DNA of 64,000 nucleotides from Collybia mongolica (Eukaryota > Basidiomycota > Agaricomycetes > Agaricales > Clitocybaceae), in assembly GCA_013420905.1 (NCBI GenBank), contig JAAXNY010000006.1, positions 3,038,001 to 3,102,000 on the forward strand, given 5' to 3'. Both the position numbers and the translations under genes were made by a program. The notes below the pieces were generated by a model, which was not told the DNA's origin, did no database searches, and saw only the letters and a list, made by a program, of their open reading frames with translations. The number at the start of each line of letters is the position of its first letter. The first letter of the stretch is position 1. Positions 44,380 through 56,565 of the stretch are shown piece after piece.

Positions 44380-45793
44380 ACCGTAACTTGAGACGCGTTG
44401 GACAAGCGTCGTGACGTCCTGGTATGATTGGCTTGAACTCACGTAGTTTCATTTCCCACCGCCATAAAATCTTAGTTATGAGCTCGAGTAGAGCTGTTTC
44501 GCAACTCTCGAATTCCTCGAATGAATTTCATGAAAATCGCTTAGGTTCTGTTCGATGGAGAGGCTTGGGGCGGAGGCTCCAGTAAATCAGAGAGTGCATC
44601 ATCCATGTTGCTCACCAGCCAAAGTCGCTCTCAGGCAACAAAGGCGACCTTCGCATTCGCCATTGGAAACTTGTATACGAAACCTAGAAAAAATTAACTT
44701 GCAAAGTGTCTCGGAGTACATCTGAATTGTTGACACTGGAGCCACCTTACCGACTTCAACTTTTAATGCCTGTACTTGGTGGCTGGAGCACTGACCTCTC
44801 AGAAAACAACGCAGTTCTGTTTATGAGGGACACTTAAGCCCCTCCTAGAGTCTCAGAATCTTAGGCATCCGACTGTTAACAAACTTCTAAGTAAGGTGAC
44901 AAGCTTCCCTCACAGAAAACTTCGTGCTACCCCACCCACTTAAATTTCTTACATAAATTATTCATCTGATCTTATTCCGACTCACTAAGCTTTCACTACA
45001 TAGGTGTCAGCCCCTGCCGTTGCAACCTACAGAAGCATCCTGTCTTCTACAGGTGTGAGACCTTAAGCAAGGCGACTACAGCCACGTTCAGAATAATAGA
45101 TGACACCTTTGACTAAATAGGCAGAGCTGAGATTCCAGGAGAGTTTTGATGCCAACACAAAATCTGCTCGACAACGTGTGACCAGGACCCCTGAAAATAT
45201 CCTATAGTGCCATCTCACCATCCGGGTAGAAATCGACAAAACTTTGTCAGATGCCATGTCTGTTTTGAAAAAAAGGCGGATAAAATATGCAAAAAATTTG
45301 ACAGAAGGCCAGCCTTCACGTCCGGATAATGCGGCGCCCTAGTTTGGTATGCCAGGTGAAGATCCGGATAAATTTTGTGTGCCCTTGCCCAATCAACCGA
45401 AATATAATTTACCAGAAACTCGAGCGGCAATTAAGGCTCATGAAGCTTATAAAACTTTGCAGGGGGGCAGAAAGTTGTGATCACAACAACTGTTGGGGCA
45501 TGTGAAAGCAAAGTGAGAAAATTTGAGATTTCCGGAACATCTTGGTAAAAAATCCGGATAAAACATGCCCTTTTTCGAGGCGGTCTCAAACCCGGATCAA
45601 AATCGTCCAAAACCGCCCAAGATTCCTGTCCGGATGAAGTCAAGAAAAAAGTGTGATTTTTCATGACAGCATCATGTCCCCAGAGCGAGCCCGTGTTTGG
45701 TACGGCGGAATTGTTGTAATTATATAAATAAATAACAATAATATTGCATAAATAATGGCCTTTTAGTCAATTCGAATTGGTTGAACAGCATCC
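44380..45793. other. Gene-free region with CCGGAT motif cluster
   Basis: No supported gene. From 45222 to 45636 the hexamer CCGGAT occurs five times (45322, 45363, 45552, 45593, 45630), mostly as TCCGGATAA, plus weaker variants near 45224 and 45272. The minus strand stays open in short frames here, but no domain is visible; a dispersed host-genome repeat is the likeliest explanation. Confidence 0.45.
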
Positions 45794-47271
45794 ATGGCAG
45801 TTGCTGGTGAACAGGCAATACTCTTCAGTTTGGCCTTGATAGGATTGACCTGGTATGTGGGACTGTGGGTAATTGGGATTCTGGGATGTCATTCTGCGTG
45901 CGTTTGTTGAGTTCTCCCTGATTTCATGAAATTGAACACCATGTAGTCGCAGAAGGTACCGGTTACGCCCAAGGTCCCCCCTTGCCACCTCAATGTCTGC
46001 GCCTGGAGTATCAGTCCTCAGACCACTTAAAGGGTTAGACACGAATCTGTACGAAAATCTAGAATCTACGTTCACCCAAGAGTACCCGAACTTTGAAATT
46101 ATCTTTTCCGTGGCGGAAAACGACGATCAAGCACTCCCTATAGTGAGAGACTTGATAGCAAAATATCCTGATACCAAGACAAAGGTCATCATAGGTAGGA
46201 ATATTTATTGTTGCTGAGCATGCTCTGACATCACTTGTAGGTGAAAAGGTCGTCGGCGTTAACCCTAAAGTGAACAATCTTGTTCGTTCATACCAAGAAG
46301 CGGCAAACGATATTCTCTGGGTCCTTGATTCGAACGTTATGGTTGATTCAGGAACCCTTGGACGATCTGTCGATTCCTTGACTGGTCTTGGCATGTCACA
46401 GTCGCGCAAGCCGCCAAAACGAGTGGCGCTAGTGCACCATGTCCCGTTTGCTTTTGCGAATGGGGGCAAACTTGGTTCAAGGATTGAAGAAGCCTTCTTG
46501 AACACCAATCATGCTAAAATGTATATCGCGATTAACACCATTGCGATAGAATCCTGCGTGGTGGGAAAGTCAAATCTATACCGCCGTTCAGACCTCGAGC
46601 GCGTCAATGGGTTTCTCAAGCCCCTTGCCGATGAGAGCATCGTTGCGAGTGGAGAGCGCGGACTTGAAGCCTTCGGTCGATATCTCGCTGAGGATAATAT
46701 GATTGCAAGCTCTCTCTGGCATGAACTCGACCAACGCCACGACCTATCTTGCGATATAGCACGTAACGTCGTTGGACATATGACCATGTCGGACTATGTT
46801 TGGCGACGCGTGCGCTGGATTCGTGTCCGAAAACACATGGTCTTGGCAGCTACTCTCCTCGAGCCTTTTACCGAATCTATTGTACTCTCCATCATCGCAT
46901 GCACCTCTTTGAATTATCTCTACGGGATTCCTCGCTGGATTGTCGTATTTATCCACTTTACCGTATGGTTATCTGTGGATTTGGATGTATATGCTTCTCT
47001 CGCTGGTCATACTTTACCATCTTCAAGGAGATGGCAGTTCATTGCAGCATGGGCAGTCCGGGAAGTGTTGGCTCTGCCAATATTTATATTCGCGATTTTT
47101 GGCGACGAAGTCATCTGGAGGGGAAATCGTTACCAGATCCTCCGCAACGGGGAGGTCAGGCAGGCAACGCGTGGTCGCTTTCGCTCTTGGTTCCGGAACG
47201 TTACGTGTTCCAAACAGACAGAACGATATGAGCGAATTAACCACCAAGATGATATTGATGTATTAGAATGA
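45794..47271 (+). CDS. GCS1: Ceramide glucosyltransferase (glucosylceramide synthase, GT21)
   Basis: The enzyme transfers glucose from UDP-glucose to ceramide at the Golgi/ER membrane, making fungal glucosylceramide, important for hyphal growth. The start at 45794 encodes an N-terminal membrane anchor (ILFSLALIGLTWYVGLWVIG). An intron at about 45899-45947 then joins RRRYRLRPRSPLATSMSAPG and the GT-A entry VSVLRPLKGLDTNLYENLES. Family motifs follow: EIIFSVAENDDQALPIV, the D2-type ILWVLDSNVMVD, the D3-type YLAEDNMIAS, and RRVRWIRVRK, the (Q/R)xxRW motif. A second intron is near 46195-46240. C-terminal hydrophobic segments (IVLSIIACTSLNYLYGI; WIVVFIHFTVWLSVDL; VLALPIFIFAIFGDEVIWRG) form the membrane domain. 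Stop TGA is at 47269-47271. It converges on the homeodomain gene with 60 bp between stops. Confidence 0.92.
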
Positions 47272-47331
47272 TAGTTGGAGCTATGTATTAGATATTAAAT
47301 TGTGTTTGGTGGAGTTCGGGCGTCGAGTGGG

Positions 47332-48137
47332 CTATTGCATCACTCGCATACACCGTTGAACCCGATAGTGGTAAATCATAATAACTTCCTCAAAGAAACT
47401 GTCTGACCAGTCCGGCCGAAGTTGTAAGGCCAAAGGTCGCAGCCGAATCTTGTCACCAGCATCGGTTAACACAGATATGCTGTCACCAGCCCTATGTTTT
47501 TGCCGTTCATTCGAAAACCAATTCTTTACTTGTTTGAATGCCCTAAGGATCGAAGCGTGTGTATTTCAGTCAGTAGATCGTTCGGTGCCAAGCAGGAATA
47601 ATATTCCCACCGGTGTAGCGCAATGGCGAGCAGCGCTATCCAAGATTCGCTGGGGTACATGGTGATTTCATCGTATACCATTCGAAGTACACGTAGTTGT
47701 CGGTCGTTGACGGGAGAATTTTCCAAGGTCGTGATTCGCATGGCACGAGCCAGGTTCTCCTTTTGCCGGACACGCAACTCCCCTTTAAGCATTCTCTGAA
47801 GTCGTAAGAATCTTTGTGTTTGTTTCTTACGCAATCCCACATGGCGGGCGGACACAGATGCCCTTTGTGAATTGTCAAGACTGTTGGATGTATTTGAGCG
47901 TTTCAGCACTGTTCGTTTTGTAAATGGTAGGGGCGAAATCCCGCAGGGAACAGATGGGATGAGAATTTTCCCTGTGAGATCACACGCTGAGAGGGCTGTG
48001 ATCACAAAGGAGGGTGGAGACCCGATCCGACTTGTCTGTCGAGAGGATGATACACGAGCATCGTCAGAAGAATCACCCACACTGTCGAGTGCAATGGTGG
48101 CGAGAAAAAGGAGTGGATTATTCGTGATGGTTTTCAT
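47332..48137 (-). CDS. Homeodomain transcription factor
   Basis: The ATG at 48137 (MKTITNNPLLFLATIALDSV) opens a Ser-rich N-terminus. The basic stretch RKKQTQRFLRLQRMLKGELR follows. The homeodomain spans ~47740-47540: helix 1 NDRQLRVLRMVYDEITMYPS, helix 2 ESWIALLAIALHR, then across an intron the recognition helix AFKQVKNWFSNERQKHR with the invariant Trp, Phe and Asn of WFxN. The intron is GTGGGAA...CCTTAG (about 68 nt) and splices in phase. The C-terminal ~55 residues after the homeodomain end at TAG 47332-47334. The protein is about 245 aa, short for a fungal homeodomain factor. Target genes are unknown; this could be a developmental (fruiting) regulator, by analogy only. No second homeodomain partner is nearby, so there is no sign of a mating-type locus. 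Confidence 0.85.
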
Positions 48138-49020
48138 GAGTGCTTTGAGCTGACGATTAGTCGTGGCGAGCCAGATTAAGTATCGTAATGAGGCAAATAA
48201 ATGGCGAACTTGAAGGAGTGTCCTGTGTAGGGAAAGAGGAACGATACAATGAAAGAAAAGGGACGACTAGCGCCAGTGTGAGGAGAAAGATATATACACC
48301 TTGGTTCGATGTTATTCGAGACCACTTTATACCCACCACTGGCATTGGCCGCGCTTGTTATCTTCAGATTCGGACAAGGGCATTCGTTATGTTCCGGCAT
48401 TTACCGGTATTGTTTTTGAAATGGTAAGGATAATACAAGGAAAACCCAGCCCACATTACGTAACGGCTTCTCTTGATGGAAGTTATTAATCGGGCAAAGT
48501 GGCTGTTTTCGCATCCACCACTCTAGGCTTCTCACTGAGAATATTTGTGGAAGTTAGATTATCAAAGAGCAATCTTAAATCCAGTGAAACAGAGATCTTT
48601 TGCACCTGCCAGAAAATCTCAATAAATTTAGTGAGATTTGGCTTCCTTTTGGGCAATTGGAGCCAGGCTCTAACAAATTATGAGATCATACCCCGTTTTA
48701 GCCTGGCATATGGAGACCTTTTGTGTTGCTACTCACAGATGTTGGTGTAGAACTACTGGTCATACTACTATGTATAGATCTAGGCAGGAGCATGCTGGGA
48801 AAAGGTGTGGAGCTGGATTTTTTTATTTTTGAGCCTTGCTTAGCTTCACTGAAATTGTAGGAAATTTTGAGGTGCAAAAGATCTCTAATGTGTTAGAATA
48901 TGGCAATCTGGTAAATAACCAATAATTACTAAGCAGCATTGCCTAGCACTATAATGCTGAATGTAATGGGCATTGGCCTTGTTTGGCAACATCCCTTTTT
49001 TTTTTCTCCCTCAACATTTT
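48138..49020. other. No supported gene; shift to CpG-poor relic DNA after about 48500
   Basis: 48138-48490 is probably the promoter and 5' leader of the homeodomain gene. From 48500 CpG nearly vanishes and only decayed repeat sequence is seen. Confidence 0.4.
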
Positions 49021-49110
49021 ATATATTTGAGGTAGAGGGTCATTACTAGCAGATACAAGTCCTTATGTTTTTTTTTTTTTATTAACCTTTTTTTCTTTAT
49101 ATTTCAGAGA

Positions 49111-49330
49111 AGCATAGAGCACTAGAGGCCTGATCACAAGATGAGAACTTAATCTAGTCTATTGCAAAGGTGCCCTTCCATGGAGAGGAAGAGGCACCTT
49201 ATATGCAGTACATTGTGGCTATGCCTCAAATAACAACAGAATCTGATATCAGTAACTCTACTGATGCACAATCCATCTGTGATATGTCAGTCCAGAGTAA
49301 ACTACCATCTATCAAGGGGTTAAAGGAGGT
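49111..49330 (+). repeat. LTR-like repeat, left member of an inverted pair
   Basis: This ~220-bp block (landmarks GCATAGAGCACTAGAGGC, GTGCCCTTCCATG, AATCTGATATCAGTAACTCT) reappears in inverse orientation at 55967-56190 at roughly 85-90% identity by eye. A TATA-like TTATATGCAG suggests an LTR promoter. The element that it belonged to is probably one of the local gypsy relics. Confidence 0.6.
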
Positions 49331-49440
49331 CTTTACATCATCCATGTGTATATGTAGACTCTACTTAGACTGCCTCCAGTTAAACTAACCTTCTGGAGTC
49401 TAAGTGGAGTCTCAGTAGAGTCTACCTAGACTAAAAGAAC

Positions 49441-49525
49441 AATTGTAGTACAGAAGAATTGAACTCAAGGCCTATTAGACAGTCCCTAATGAGTAAATCA
49501 CTAACTAGACCATAGAGTCATTCAA
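49441..49525 (-). repeat. Possible tRNA-derived SINE head (weak)
   Basis: Read on the minus strand, TGGTCTAGTTAGTGATT resembles a pol III A box and, about 35 nt on, GAGTTCAATTC resembles a B box. A cloverleaf is not convincing, so this is at best a decayed tRNA-like promoter. Confidence 0.25.
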
Positions 49526-51394
49526 AATCCATGTGATTTTACCTATATAGATGCATGACCACATGCACAGACCATTCCAGAACATGCCAGATCTCAAATG
49601 CACCACAATTTTCTTTTCCTCCTTGTTCTCCACCACCAACTGCTGCTGCTATTACCAACAACAGCAACATTGACAATCACCACTGCCCAACCACTATCAC
49701 CACCTTCTACCAACACCATTTCTGGCTATGAGCCAAAGCACCACATGGTGATGATAGAAGGGAAGGGCAGAGATGGGAAGGGGCTAAAGAAGGTGAGCCC
49801 TCTGCTGCATAATGTCTGACACAGCTAACAGAAACAACAAAGAGCACCAATGGTGCCCTTCCTGTCATGCTGTTACTGCCTCAGCCCCACATCACATTGC
49901 CACCACCATTGCAGGACACCACTGACAAGTATGGCCACACTCCATGTGTGTCAATGGCCTTTTTCAGTATCTCCTAAGTCCGACTGACTTGATGATGACC
50001 AACCTCACTCCAACTGACTTGGCAACATCCAACCTCACTCCAACCACCAAGCTCAAATGCCAATCTGACCTCAACTTCACTGACCACTGACAAGATCTCT
50101 GGAATTGGATTGGATTACCAGGTTGGACTTCTGCTTGCCTACCTTTTGGGGATATACTTTCTTCAACCTCCTGGAAACAGGTACTATATAAAATTTACTT
50201 ACCTGCTATCACACTCTAGTACATTTATGTACATATTTCCCTTTTCCCTTTTGCTCACATCAGATGACTCTGTCTGACTTAGAGTACAAGGTTAGTATAA
50301 AAGCCCTCCATTTTTTCTGTAGACAGAATCTATTGAAATCCACCTATCCATTTACCCTCTCTTGCACACTTTTGAGCTCTAAAAAGCTCTCTTCTTATCA
50401 TGGTTTATCTACCTTGCACTCCAACTTCAATCCAAAGATGCATTCTTGCACATTTGCACCATTCTAGAGGCCATAAGACATCACACTGCATATAAGTAGT
50501 GCATGTCACAACTTTGCACTGCTCTTGTCCACACCTCATTTTATGCTGCATAGCAACAGTTTGCCTATCTAGTGAGAAAGGCTGATCAGCACTGACTACT
50601 GACCACCAACTGCTGACATTCCAACCTAAGTCTGACTTGGTGCAGTAACTCATATTCTGCAACCAGTTTCTTAGTCCTTTGGTGATTGAAGGCTCCTCTT
50701 AACTATACTAACCTAGAGGACACATAGGGATAGTAGCACTCTCATCTAGCAACTACCTAGTGCACTTGGTATCATCATTTTGGAGCCCACCACAGGGGGT
50801 TTTCAATCATAGAAGGAACAAGATTGTAAGGGCAACCCTATGTTGCACTGTGCTAACCCCAAGTTGGCTGATGTGTGATCTAGCAGAGGAATCCATTGTT
50901 ATACTTATAGAGTCAAATAATAGGCTATCTACTTACCTAGCAGAGGAATTCAAAGAGAATACTCTGAGGATTCTCTGCCAGGGGTCTCTATCCTTTGTAT
51001 CTATTCTAAACAATAGCCATGAAGTCCCATTGTTGCCACATGACTCAGGGTTGTAGTGTACACTATCTACAAGCAAACCAATGTGCTCTGATGGGAAGCT
51101 GACATACTCTGACTGGAATCCAATGTGCAAGTGCAAGTGCCAATGTGTGAACACAAGTACTGATGTATAAGCATGAGTACTGACATGCAAGTGCAAGTGC
51201 CAATGCCAATGTCCAATGTGTGAAGTCAGAGCTGTGTGCACAGAATTGGGCATTCCCCTTACATTACCCCCCCCCTTAGGAGTGTGCATCCTCACATACT
51301 GCTTGAAATGGAATGTTGGCAAAGTGGACTTGTTGGATCTGATGTGGTGTGCCTGGGTTTGTGCAATAGAATTCTCTAATGCATTCATTGGTGT
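49526..51394. other. CpG-poor relic DNA without supported gene
   Basis: Short frames only. Around 51118-51215 the words AAGTGCAAGTGCCAATG and related variants repeat several times. Confidence 0.35.
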
Positions 51395-51770
51395 TTACAT
51401 CATCAGCATTAGTCCATGAGTTCTCTTCATACCCAAAGCCCTTTCACGCAACAAGGTACTGCAGTTTGTTGCAATAGAACCAGCTGTCCAGGATTTCTTT
51501 GACTTTGTAGTGTTCTTCACCATCAATAAGCTTGGGTTGTGGGATGTGTGTGACATAGAAGCAGGAAGTTTGAGGGAGTATTCATGTGTGCCAATGCATG
51601 CTTCAATCTTGTAAGGTCCAAGGTACCAATGTGCAAACTTGGCCAATAGCCAGGTTGTGTTGATGTTGCATGTATCTAAGAACATCATGTCTCCAACCTT
51701 GTAATTGGGTGTTGGTCCCTGTCATTGGTTGTAGTACTTGAGGTAGAGGGCCATTACTGGCAGATACAAG
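51395..51770 (-). pseudogene. Gypsy integrase C-terminus and chromodomain fragment
   Basis: On the minus strand: [18 protein letters not shown], PTPNYKVGDMMFLDTCNINT (GPY/F entry), LAKFAHWYLGPYKIEACIGT and HEYSLKLPASM. After a shift comes the chromodomain HYKVKEILDSWFYCNKLQYL, then VA, TGA (51444-51446), KGFGYEENSWTNADDVNT. The TGA replaces the Trp of WKGF, as in Gypsy-A. The sequence is clearly diverged from Gypsy-A and is closer to Gypsy-B in style. Confidence 0.72.
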
Positions 51771-51890
51771 CCCTTATGTTTTTTTTGATTAACTTTTATT
51801 TATATTTCTAGAACCAGGTTGTTGTAATAGAACTAGCTATCCAGAATTTCTTTATATTAATTTTGTTGTTGATAAGTTGGTTCTGGAATG
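51735..51890 (+). repeat. Dispersed 160-bp repeat (also 49024-49105 in part and 56400-56565 inverted)
   Basis: The block runs from TTGAGGTAGAGGGCCATTAC through an A/T tract to GATAAGTTGGTTCTGGAA. A partial copy lies at 49024-49105, and an inverted copy at 56400-56565, joined to broken gypsy RNase H. It mixes integrase and chromodomain scraps with a poly-T stretch. Confidence 0.6.
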
Positions 51891-52237
51891 CTTGTTACGA
51901 GTCCTTATGTTTACATAAGTAACTCGTTCATCATCCTGGGTTTGCGGGGAAAATTCAGCATACCCAACAAGATCCAGTGTTGTTTTTCCCACGGTTAGTA
52001 ATTTTGAAGTGTTCCGAGAATTCATTAGAACAAGATCAGTAAACATTTTGAAGTACATCAGTAACACTTTGTAGTCGTGGAAATATTTTTCTAACTGTGG
52101 GAATCAATATTAGCCGACGCGCGGATTTCGAGCAAAAAAGGCAACTGCTAACATAAGCTGCATTCAATACCATAATTTCGAGTTGATTGGTCTTATGTTG
52201 GGATATCTCAAGAATTAATTAATAACTGTCCACTGCA

Positions 52238-52307
52238 TAATCATGCTTACGTTTGTCAACTACGCTGTTAGCTCTAACAGCGTAGTTGACAAATGTAAGC
52301 ACGATTA
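52238..52307. repeat. 33-bp inverted repeat with 4-base loop (stem-loop)
   Basis: Arms are 52238-52270 and 52275-52307 around GCTC, with core TCAACTACGCTGTTA. 31 of 33 positions pair; both mismatches are CG-versus-CA differences. It sits in DNA that is otherwise nearly free of CpG. Confidence 0.85.
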
Positions 52308-52329
52308 CAAGAGGCTTCTTCCGCTTTGG

Positions 52330-53300
52330 GCCAAACTTTTCCCACACTACAAAACATTGAATATCTCAACAATGACAAGACCTATGGATGCAATTTAAAT
52401 TGCTATCACTAGATATGGTGAAGGGCTACCCAATTGGTATATTTGTATGTATTTGTATTTGTTTGTTCACCTTCAAACATCATGATCAAAAGCAGCTCTC
52501 TCACTACAAGCATGTTACAAATGAATATCAAGTTTGTATATGACTTTGCCATAGCTAGCCAAACAAACAATACCATCAAAGTTCCCACAATATAAATCAT
52601 TGCATATCTCAACAACAACAAGGCCTATGGATATAATTTAAATTGCTAGTGTTAGATATGGTGAAGTAGTACCTCATGTATATGTTTGTAAGTGTTTGTA
52701 TTTGTTTTTATTTTTGTAAACCTCATCAACAACAATTTTCTTGCTACATATTATAAATGAATACTGTCTGTATATCACTTCATCACATCTGGCCAAACAA
52801 ACAATAATATCAAAGAAATTCCCACAATATAGATGATACTTATCTCAGCAAATACAAAGCTGATGGACATGCTACTACTAGACATTGTAAAGGAATACAT
52901 GATGTGTTTATTTATATGTGTTTGTAGTTGTTTGTACCCTTCCAAATCTCATTATCAACAACAACCTTTTTACTACATATTACAAATGAATATCATCTGT
53001 ATATTACTTTGCCAACATCTGGCCAAACAAACAATATTAATGAAATTCCCACAATATAGATGATGCATATCTCAGCAAATACAAGGCTAACAGAAACAAT
53101 TGAAATTGCTACTACCCCTAGACCTATGGAGGGGGTACACCAGGAAATGTATATTTATATTTGTTTGCCTTTCCAAATTTGATTATAATCTCTTATTATA
53201 TATTACTTGGCCATAAGCATAGCCAAACAAGTCAATGTGGATGCTCCTGGAATCTATAATGCTCAATATCTTGACAATGGCTAGCTATATGAGTATGGTT
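52330..53300. repeat. ~230-bp tandem satellite, about four degenerate units
   Basis: Units are marked by CCCACAATATARATSATKC-like words at 52585, 52821 and 53048, with weaker copies near 52350 and 53250. Spacing is 236 and 227 bp. Each unit also has GGCCAAACAAACAATA and TACATATTAYAAATGAATA landmarks. Confidence 0.75.
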
Positions 53301-53537
53301 AAATATAGTATGTGATAATACAACAAAAAACACTTAACAGACATATGTACATTTGTTTGAACTTTGTCTTTGATGATGATATTTCTATTTTTAGCATATC
53401 TGATAAGTTTTTGATTAACCTAGGATGCAAGGCTAGAAATAAAATGTTAAATGTTGAATGGTTGGTATACATTTCAATACTATGGGAACTTGTTTCTATT
53501 ATTACAAGTTCTTTATCAACCCAGGTTTCGGGCAAAA

Positions 53538-53640
53538 AATTGATTGATTGATTGATTGATTGATTACGAGTTCTTTATCAACCCAGTTTTTGGGCAAAAA
53601 GTTGATTGATTGATTCATTTATTGATTCATATTTCAACAC
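53538..53640. repeat. (GATT)n microsatellite with duplicated flank
   Basis: About seven GATT units at 53538-53566 follow CTTTATCAACCCAGGTTT. The same flank and a shorter GATT run recur at 53570-53615. Confidence 0.8.
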
Positions 53641-55966
53641 CACAGGAAAATATTTCCATAATGGGATTTTTCTTCTCTTATAGCTTTTTACAGCATTTCT
53701 CCACAAATACAAAGTGTTGTGACATATTTTGCATGTATTTGGGATGCTTACATAATGCCTTTGATGATGCCATCAAAATTATGCATATCTAATATTTCAG
53801 AGTATTGTGTTTCAAAATTTATTTTGTGTTTTTCTCCATAACCAGTAAAGCTATTAACTTTGTTTTTATATGTTTGGAATGTACAAACATGGCTCTACAG
53901 TTTCCTTGTTGAGCATATTTTTCCCACAGTACATTTTGAGCGAAATTTTAGAAATGTCCAGATTCAGCTAGTTTCGAAGGTCTGTGTGTTATGTCAGGGG
54001 TGAACAAACATCTTATAACAACAATGACCCTTACCAAACATGACCCTTGTAGGAAATTCCACTAAACATTGGAATAATCAACAACTACTACTATATTTAC
54101 CTGAAATACAAATTAGATTGATTTCTCTATTTATTGGCACATGTCACATGATCTATTCCACCATATAAGTATACCAAATACATGACAACAATCTGAATGC
54201 TTATTAGTGTCCATGATCCTGAGAAAAGTTAGTTCTGATGGTTTTTGTGTTTTCTCCATAACCAGGCAAGCTATGGCATTGGGTTTTGTGCACAGGTATT
54301 GCTTATTTACTTGGTAACATTTTCCCATGGTCACATGACCTCTATAAACTATCATCTACATTGTTTCTACTCATTTACAACTTCCTGAATGTGGAATGGA
54401 GCCACACAGTGTGTTGGCCCACTCCACCCAAGTAGGCATTTGGATCAATATTACTTCCTTAGTGATTTAACTATTTGGTATATTCTTTGTTTATTAATTG
54501 TCTTAAAATTTAAACAATTAGTTTAAGTTTCACAATTGGATAGTCCAATCTATAGATAGGTACATTGGATAAATACTGTGGCTGTACCAGAAGTCTATAT
54601 CAGCCTACTAGAGCTGTGCAAATAATACAGGGGTAAAGTATTAGTAAGAAGTAAACTAATATTTGTAAAAGGAATAAGAACATATCACAAGGTAGATAGA
54701 ATTACACCAAGGTAGTCTCAAGGTATACAGCAGCATATAGGTGCATATACAATAGAACAAGGTATATCTGAGCAACTAGATGTGAGGCACATATGCACTC
54801 ACCTTACACACATCTGGTTTGGGCACAGGGGTGATTGGCACTACTTGGTCTAGACAGCACATCCAGGGGTGCACACCCAGCCACCAGGTGATGGTTCTAC
54901 CATATGGAATACACCACTGCACCATCCATGTCCACCATGCTAGCTGCTCACTAGCAGATGTGGTCAGGTAGTCACTGGTAATATGACAGGTGCCTCTGTA
55001 GTTCTTGCTGCAGCTCTTATTGTTGTGATTTTGCAGTTGTTATTTTCACTGAGAGGGGTGGGTATGAGAGAGGGTGGTGGTATCCATGGCAGTGGGACCT
55101 GGCATTGTACTTGGCAGTATTGTGCACAATCATATGGCAGGGAGGTGATGGGTGGGGCAGCTGGGAATGTAGTGGTGGAGGTTGACAACAAGGCTGACAG
55201 GTGATGTAGTACCTATCAACAATATTCAGCCATTGCCAGTAATGGCCAAGAGTAGGCAGCAGGGGTCATTATAAAAACAAGCACCTTGGACTTACCAAAT
55301 GGTTAATCTGCATGCTTTATGCACATGACATGTAACCTTGAGGCCTTGTATTTGACTCTCCAAAATATTGCATTTTTGTGCATCAAATAAGCAATGGCAA
55401 CTATGATTAAGTAAGCAATCTGGACAGTCTGCATGGACTTCATGAGGAGTTGTTCCAAACTGGGTCTGAGCATCCAAGTAACAGTGTGGATTTATGGACT
55501 TAGCTTTGACTTGGCTCAGATGCAGACTGCCAATTAAGCAGGGCTCCCTGCCAAACAGGGTCTGAGCTCAGACTGTAGACACCTGCATTTGTCTGTGTGG
55601 TCTGTGTGGCCCATATAGCTCAGCATAAAGTCCCCAGAGAAGCTACTGAGTTGGTTGTATATTTGGAATATACAAATATGGATCTACATTTCCAAGTTTG
55701 TTAATTTTTTCACATAGTCCATCTCTGAGAGTCTGAGTCCCCACTTTACCAGCTGACTTGTTTTTAAGGAAAATGCCTAGATATATATTGTTACCTTTTA
55801 TTGGTGGATATTTGTATAGGATCTATAAACACCAACTTCTATTGGCATAACCATGGATATGGGTGAAGTTGTAAGGGGATCACTTGTTTGTCCACATCTA
55901 GCCATCAGAATCACTATTGCACAGCTTGCATAGCCTCACTGTTATATCTATTATTCTGACACACAC
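53641..55966. other. CpG-poor relic DNA without supported gene
   Basis: Only short frames without domains; no repeat boundary could be fixed. Confidence 0.35.
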
Positions 55967-56190
55967 TGCTTTAACCCCTTGACAGATAGTAGTTTACTCT
56001 GGACTAACATATCACAGATGTATTGTTACATCAGTAGAGTTACTGATATCAGATTCTGTTGTTATTTGAGACATAGGTACAATGTACTGTATATAAGGTG
56101 CCCCTTCCTCTTCATGGAAGGGCACCTTTGCAATAGACTTGGGCTGTGTTCTCTACTCATAGTCAAGCCTCTAGTGCTCTATGCTCATCC
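55967..56190 (-). repeat. LTR-like repeat, right member of the inverted pair
   Basis: Reverse complement of the 49111-49330 block, including GTGCCCTTCCATG and the CTCTACTGATG region. Both copies are moderately diverged from each other. Confidence 0.6.
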
Positions 56191-56565
56191 CTTCCCTGCA
56201 TGGTTATTCATACTGTGTATACTGCTCCCTGTCTGAGCCTCTTGGCAACATGACCCCTTACAGAAGTGCAACAAGTATTTGGCAAGCTCAAATGTGTGGT
56301 CATATTACATCTTCATGTTGTGTATCCATCAGGCCTTCCATGATGTCAAGCTACTCCCTGTACCCTACAATCTAATTCTAGGACAATGCCTGACAAGTGT
56401 TCCAGAACCAAACTTATCAACAAAAAAAAGTAATATAAAGTTGAAGAGATTCTGGATAGCTAGTTCTATTGCAACAACCTGGTTCTAGAAATATAAAGAA
56501 AAGTTAATCAAAAAAAAAACATAAGGACTCATATCTGCCAGTAATGGCCCTCTACCTCAAGTTTT

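Noticed and set aside
47332..48137. Mating-type A (HD1/HD2) locus
   Set aside because: Only one homeodomain gene is present, with no divergent partner and no flanking mitochondrial intermediate peptidase gene.
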